From: a virus
Length of the DNA: 37,970 nt
IMG/VR virus record: IMGVR_UViG_3300044622_000909
Coordinates: 1-37,970 of that record
Direction: 5' to 3' (one strand)
Below, in pieces: positions 36,186 to 37,970 of the stretch (positions are counted from its first letter, which is position 1; each line of letters opens with the position of its first letter). A program made the position numbers and the translations under genes. The notes under the pieces were generated by a model. That model did not search any database, was not told the origin of the DNA, and saw only the letters and a list, made by a program, of their open reading frames with translations.

Positions 36186-36455
36186 ATGAAAAAATTTTTT
36201 AATCAGTTGTTCTGTGATAACAACTCAATCAATGAAAAATCCGTTGTTGGATTTATTGCATTCGTTATGATGTGTTTATTTGCTGGTGCAGATATTGTAA
36301 CAGGGTTTTTAGGAAAACCATTAGTAGTTAATGAGTTTATCTTTAATTCATTCCTAGTTATAGTGTTGGGATCTTTCGCAATTGGTTCTGTGGATAAGTT
36401 TGTTCACAAAAAACACGGTTCTGAAAAAGAAGAAGGTGAAACTCCCGTAGAATAA
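36186..36455 (+). CDS. two-helix membrane protein, 89 aa
   Basis: A short N-terminal region (MKKFFNQLFCDNNSINEK) is followed by two membrane helices at about residues 20-42 (VVGFIAFVMMCLFAGADIV) and 50-70 (FIFNSFLVIVLGSFAIGSV), and a charged tail KKHGSEKEEGE. This topology matches type II holins and their relatives as well as small virion membrane proteins. With a late-type motif upstream and a terminator downstream it is a monocistronic late gene. A second holin or anti-holin is possible but not shown. Confidence 0.65.
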   Translation: MKKFFNQLFCDNNSINEKSVVGFIAFVMMCLFAGADIVTGFLGKPLVVNEFIFNSFLVIVLGSFAIGSVDKFVHKKHGSEKEEGETPVE

Positions 36456-36472
36456 TCACAATTATTGTATTT

Positions 36473-36505
36473 TTAACTCCCCTCCACAAGAGGGGTTTGT
36501 TTTTT
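36473..36505 (+). terminator. rho-independent terminator
   Basis: AACTCCCCTC and GAGGGGTTT arms with a short loop, then a T-run, 18 bases after the membrane protein stop. Confidence 0.8.
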
Positions 36506-36527
36506 AAAAAAATAATCACTATATTTG
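36497..36527 (+). promoter_or_regulatory. host-type promoter of the ART operon
   Basis: TTG at 36497-36499, 20 bases, TATATTTG at 36520-36527, 3 bases before the ATG at 36531. The transcript would be leaderless or nearly so. Confidence 0.6.
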
Positions 36528-36530
36528 TAT

Positions 36531-36680
36531 ATGACAGAAAAGAAAAAACCCATAGAAACTAAGAAATACGAAAGAATTTACGAAACTGAGGACTCAATTA
36601 GTATTTGGAGATATGATACTAGTAAGTCAACCACAGGTCCTTATGAGGTTGAGATAAAACCTAAGAAGAAACAGTCATAA
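36531..36680 (+). CDS. small hypothetical protein, 49 aa
   Basis: ATG-to-TAA frame beginning MTEKKKPIETKKYERIYETED and ending KPKKKQS. Basic ends surround an acidic and aromatic middle (SISIWRYDTSKSTTGPYEVEI), suggesting a small beta sheet. It ends 3 bases before the ART-like gene, so the two form an operon from a host-type promoter. It might be a partner of the ART protein, which is only a positional inference. Confidence 0.65.
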   Translation: MTEKKKPIETKKYERIYETEDSISIWRYDTSKSTTGPYEVEIKPKKKQS

Positions 36681-36683
36681 AAT

Positions 36684-37109
36684 ATGGATATTTTACCTAT
36701 TTTAAGTGAAATAATACACAAAAAAGTCCTATTAAACGACCTAAAAACGATGGATTTTAGTGAAAAAGACGCTAAAAATGAGCTAGAATACCACATAAAT
36801 AGGGTAAAAGACCTACCAGAAACGATAAAAGCGTACCGAATTGTGTCTGTAAATGATAAAAAAGACATAAATATGACCAAAATTGGGTCACATTTTGCTC
36901 TAAATAGGTCAAATTTGGTCAAAAACCACTCATTTTCAACAGGATCAGGTGAAAAATACTACATAATTACCGCAAATATACCCAAAAAAGAGGTAGATGT
37001 ACAAGAAACTATACATAATAACATACTTTACCCCCAAGAAAACGAGATTACGGTCAAAAATAAGGGAAAAAACGTAGAAATAGTATCAATTAAAGAAATA
37101 AAACCCTAA
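36684..37109 (+). CDS. ADP-ribosyltransferase-like protein, 141 aa
   Basis: Features of the R-S-E class of mono-ADP-ribosyltransferases appear in order: AYRIVS with R52 (strand 1), FSTGSG around residues 84-89 for the STS motif, and YPQENEITV with E119 and E121 for the ExE motif. Between them lies a helix-strand run. At 141 residues it is smaller than full toxins (about 200), so it would be a minimal domain. T4 uses ART enzymes (Alt, ModA, ModB) to modify host RNA polymerase and ribosomes; a similar early role is possible. Identification rests on spaced motifs only. Confidence 0.55.
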   Translation: MDILPILSEIIHKKVLLNDLKTMDFSEKDAKNELEYHINRVKDLPETIKAYRIVSVNDKKDINMTKIGSHFALNRSNLVKNHSFSTGSGEKYYIITANIPKKEVDVQETIHNNILYPQENEITVKNKGKNVEIVSIKEIKP

Positions 37110-37121
37110 TTAATAGGGTTT
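37101..37121. terminator. palindromic bidirectional terminator
   Basis: AAACCCT-7 bases-AGGGTTT between the convergent ART-like gene (stop in the loop region) and the gene at 37121. Confidence 0.75.
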
Positions 37122-37342
37122 TATTGTCTTTTCTTTAAAAAATCTTGGATTGTTTTCATTTGTTCAGTAAAATTATCCATTTTACCTAAATTATTAGGGT
37201 TAAACATGGATTTATTCATTTTATTAAGGTTTTTTGCCATATCAAAGAATGATTTACCAAATTTCCTCCACCAAATGATGACTCCAACACCAAAAGCGAT
37301 CATTACTACCGTAAAAACGGTTAAAACTATTGTAAAAAACAT
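37121..37342 (-). CDS. single-helix membrane protein, 73 aa
   Basis: An N-terminal hydrophobic helix at about residues 3-27 (TIVLTVFTVVMIAFGVGVIIWW) is followed by a basic, amphipathic cytoplasmic part (KFGKSFFDMAKNLNKMNK) and a polar end (EQMKTIQDFLKKRQ). It sits 51 bases after the endolysin stop on the same strand, an arrangement seen for small lysis or spanin-like accessory proteins. No family recognised. Confidence 0.65.
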   Translation of the reverse strand: MFFTIVLTVFTVVMIAFGVGVIIWWRKFGKSFFDMAKNLNKMNKSMFNPNNLGKMDNFTEQMKTIQDFLKKRQ

Positions 37343-37392
37343 ATTATTAAGATTTATACCTAATTTTAATCAATTTTAGTGTCTATGTCAAG

Positions 37393-37970
37393 TTATTTAA
37401 GTAAATTATAGTACTCTTTAAAGTGTTTTATACGATCCACAAGACCAATTGTACCTCCATTAACTCTTTTTGTTACTGAAGTTACCGTTGCATCGTCCGC
37501 ACCCTTGTCACAGATAGCCCATAACTTGTTTGAGTCAAAAAAGAACGCCGCAGAAGCTAATGGATACTTAGTTGCGACCAAATCAGGGTTAGAAACACAA
37601 TCTTCACCAATAAATTTAGTAAAACTAGTGTAATTTGACTTACCGGTTAACTGAATATACCCTCTACCTCTGAATTTGAACCCTTCTTTAGTAGTTTCGT
37701 CACCATTTCCCATTCTACCACCATAAACACGAGCCGCAATCTTCTCAGGTTGTCTTGCATATGATTCAGCAAGGGTTCCAGGGAAGTATTTTCCGAATAT
37801 TTTCTTCAAACCATCAGCAGAATAGTTTAAATTCTCAGAAACCGCTTTAAAACCTCCTGATTCGTGACCACATTGAGCCAAAAAGTGAGCCAAACGTAGA
37901 TTATTTGTAATATTGAACTTTTTTGCGGTCTCAGGGATCTGTGCAATGACTGCATCCGGTATATGACCCT
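37393..37970 (-). CDS. GH19 chitinase-like endolysin, partial (N terminus outside window)
   Basis: The frame is open past the TTG at 37893 to the right edge (GHIPDAVIAQIPETAKKFNIT before AHFLAQ), so the true start lies beyond base 37970. The visible 192 residues show the GH19 fold: AHFLAQCGHESGGFKAVSENL with the catalytic Glu of HESGGF, then YGGRMGNGDE and FKFRGRGYIQLTGKSNY (the second Glu region and substrate site), then NPDLVATKYPLASAAFFF and a C-terminal helix (DRIKHFKEYYNLL). Phage GH19 enzymes are endolysins that cleave the glycan strands of peptidoglycan. With the amidase at 16197 the phage encodes two wall hydrolases; one may belong to the tail. Confidence 0.9.
   Translation of the reverse strand, partial: GHIPDAVIAQIPETAKKFNITNNLRLAHFLAQCGHESGGFKAVSENLNYSADGLKKIFGKYFPGTLAESYARQPEKIAARVYGGRMGNGDETTKEGFKFRGRGYIQLTGKSNYTSFTKFIGEDCVSNPDLVATKYPLASAAFFFDSNKLWAICDKGADDATVTSVTKRVNGGTIGLVDRIKHFKEYYNLLK

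Overview
The window is a stretch of a tailed double-stranded DNA phage genome, most likely a T4-like (myovirus-type) phage of a Bacteroidota host, probably flavobacterial. The phage assignment rests on a T4 gp20-like portal protein next to a gp17-like large terminase, two cell-wall hydrolases, a holin candidate, phage-type tRNAs and a tmRNA. The host assignment is inferred from AT-rich DNA, the lack of clear Shine-Dalgarno sequences and many promoters of the Bacteroidota form TTG-N19/20-TAnnTTTG. Stop codons are normal and mostly TAA.

Layout. 1-8122 (minus): head/packaging block with a cut-off gene, portal, a 56-residue protein, terminase and four uncharacterised, probably virion or core proteins. 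8198-9640 (minus): a nucleotidyltransferase-fold protein, a KTSC-domain protein and a two-UVR-motif protein. The last is divergent, across a pair of 13-bp palindromes, from a ClpC-like double AAA+ unfoldase (9803-11863, plus). 11879-14065 (minus): an M20-type peptidase and an unknown protein. 14144-14561 (plus): a complete tmRNA with a terminator. 14693-14878: a small lipoprotein. 14907-15817 (minus): about 0.9 kb without a gene, rich in hairpins and preceded by two tandem host-type promoters; I read it as a large structured non-coding RNA. 15957-18667 (minus): a small protein, an amidase endolysin, two further proteins, a two-helix holin candidate and a membrane peptide (lysis region).

18768-21050 (minus) is a tRNA/ncRNA array. 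It has recognisable tRNAs for Met, initiator Met, Asp, Glu, Ile and His, plus a Leu-like class II tRNA. It also has three longer RNAs that keep tRNA acceptor and T arms but carry abnormal cores, and structured spacers. One protein gene (19412-19936) sits inside it. 21096-25124 holds a papain-like peptidase candidate, a large late protein, a secreted DUF2927-like protein, a tRNA-Arg and small proteins. 25161-28257 is a four-gene glycosyltransferase cluster. 28394-36455 holds mostly uncharacterised proteins with late-type upstream motifs, an acyl-CoA thioesterase, a zincin and membrane proteins. 36531-37109 is a two-gene operon with an ADP-ribosyltransferase-like protein. A GH19 endolysin is cut by the right edge.

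Two regulatory classes are visible. RNA genes and host-interaction genes have TTG-N19/20-TAnnTTTG promoters, which suit host RNA polymerase. Many structural or unknown genes have TATTTATA or a close variant 1-31 bases before the start codon, resembling the T4 late promoter. Many unknown proteins also begin with a short amphipathic helix ending in (L/I)xE, as in T4 capsid-targeting sequences cut by the gp21 protease. The most unusual content is the RNA biology: tmRNA, initiator tRNA, the 0.9-kb RNA and the tRNA-bracketed RNAs.
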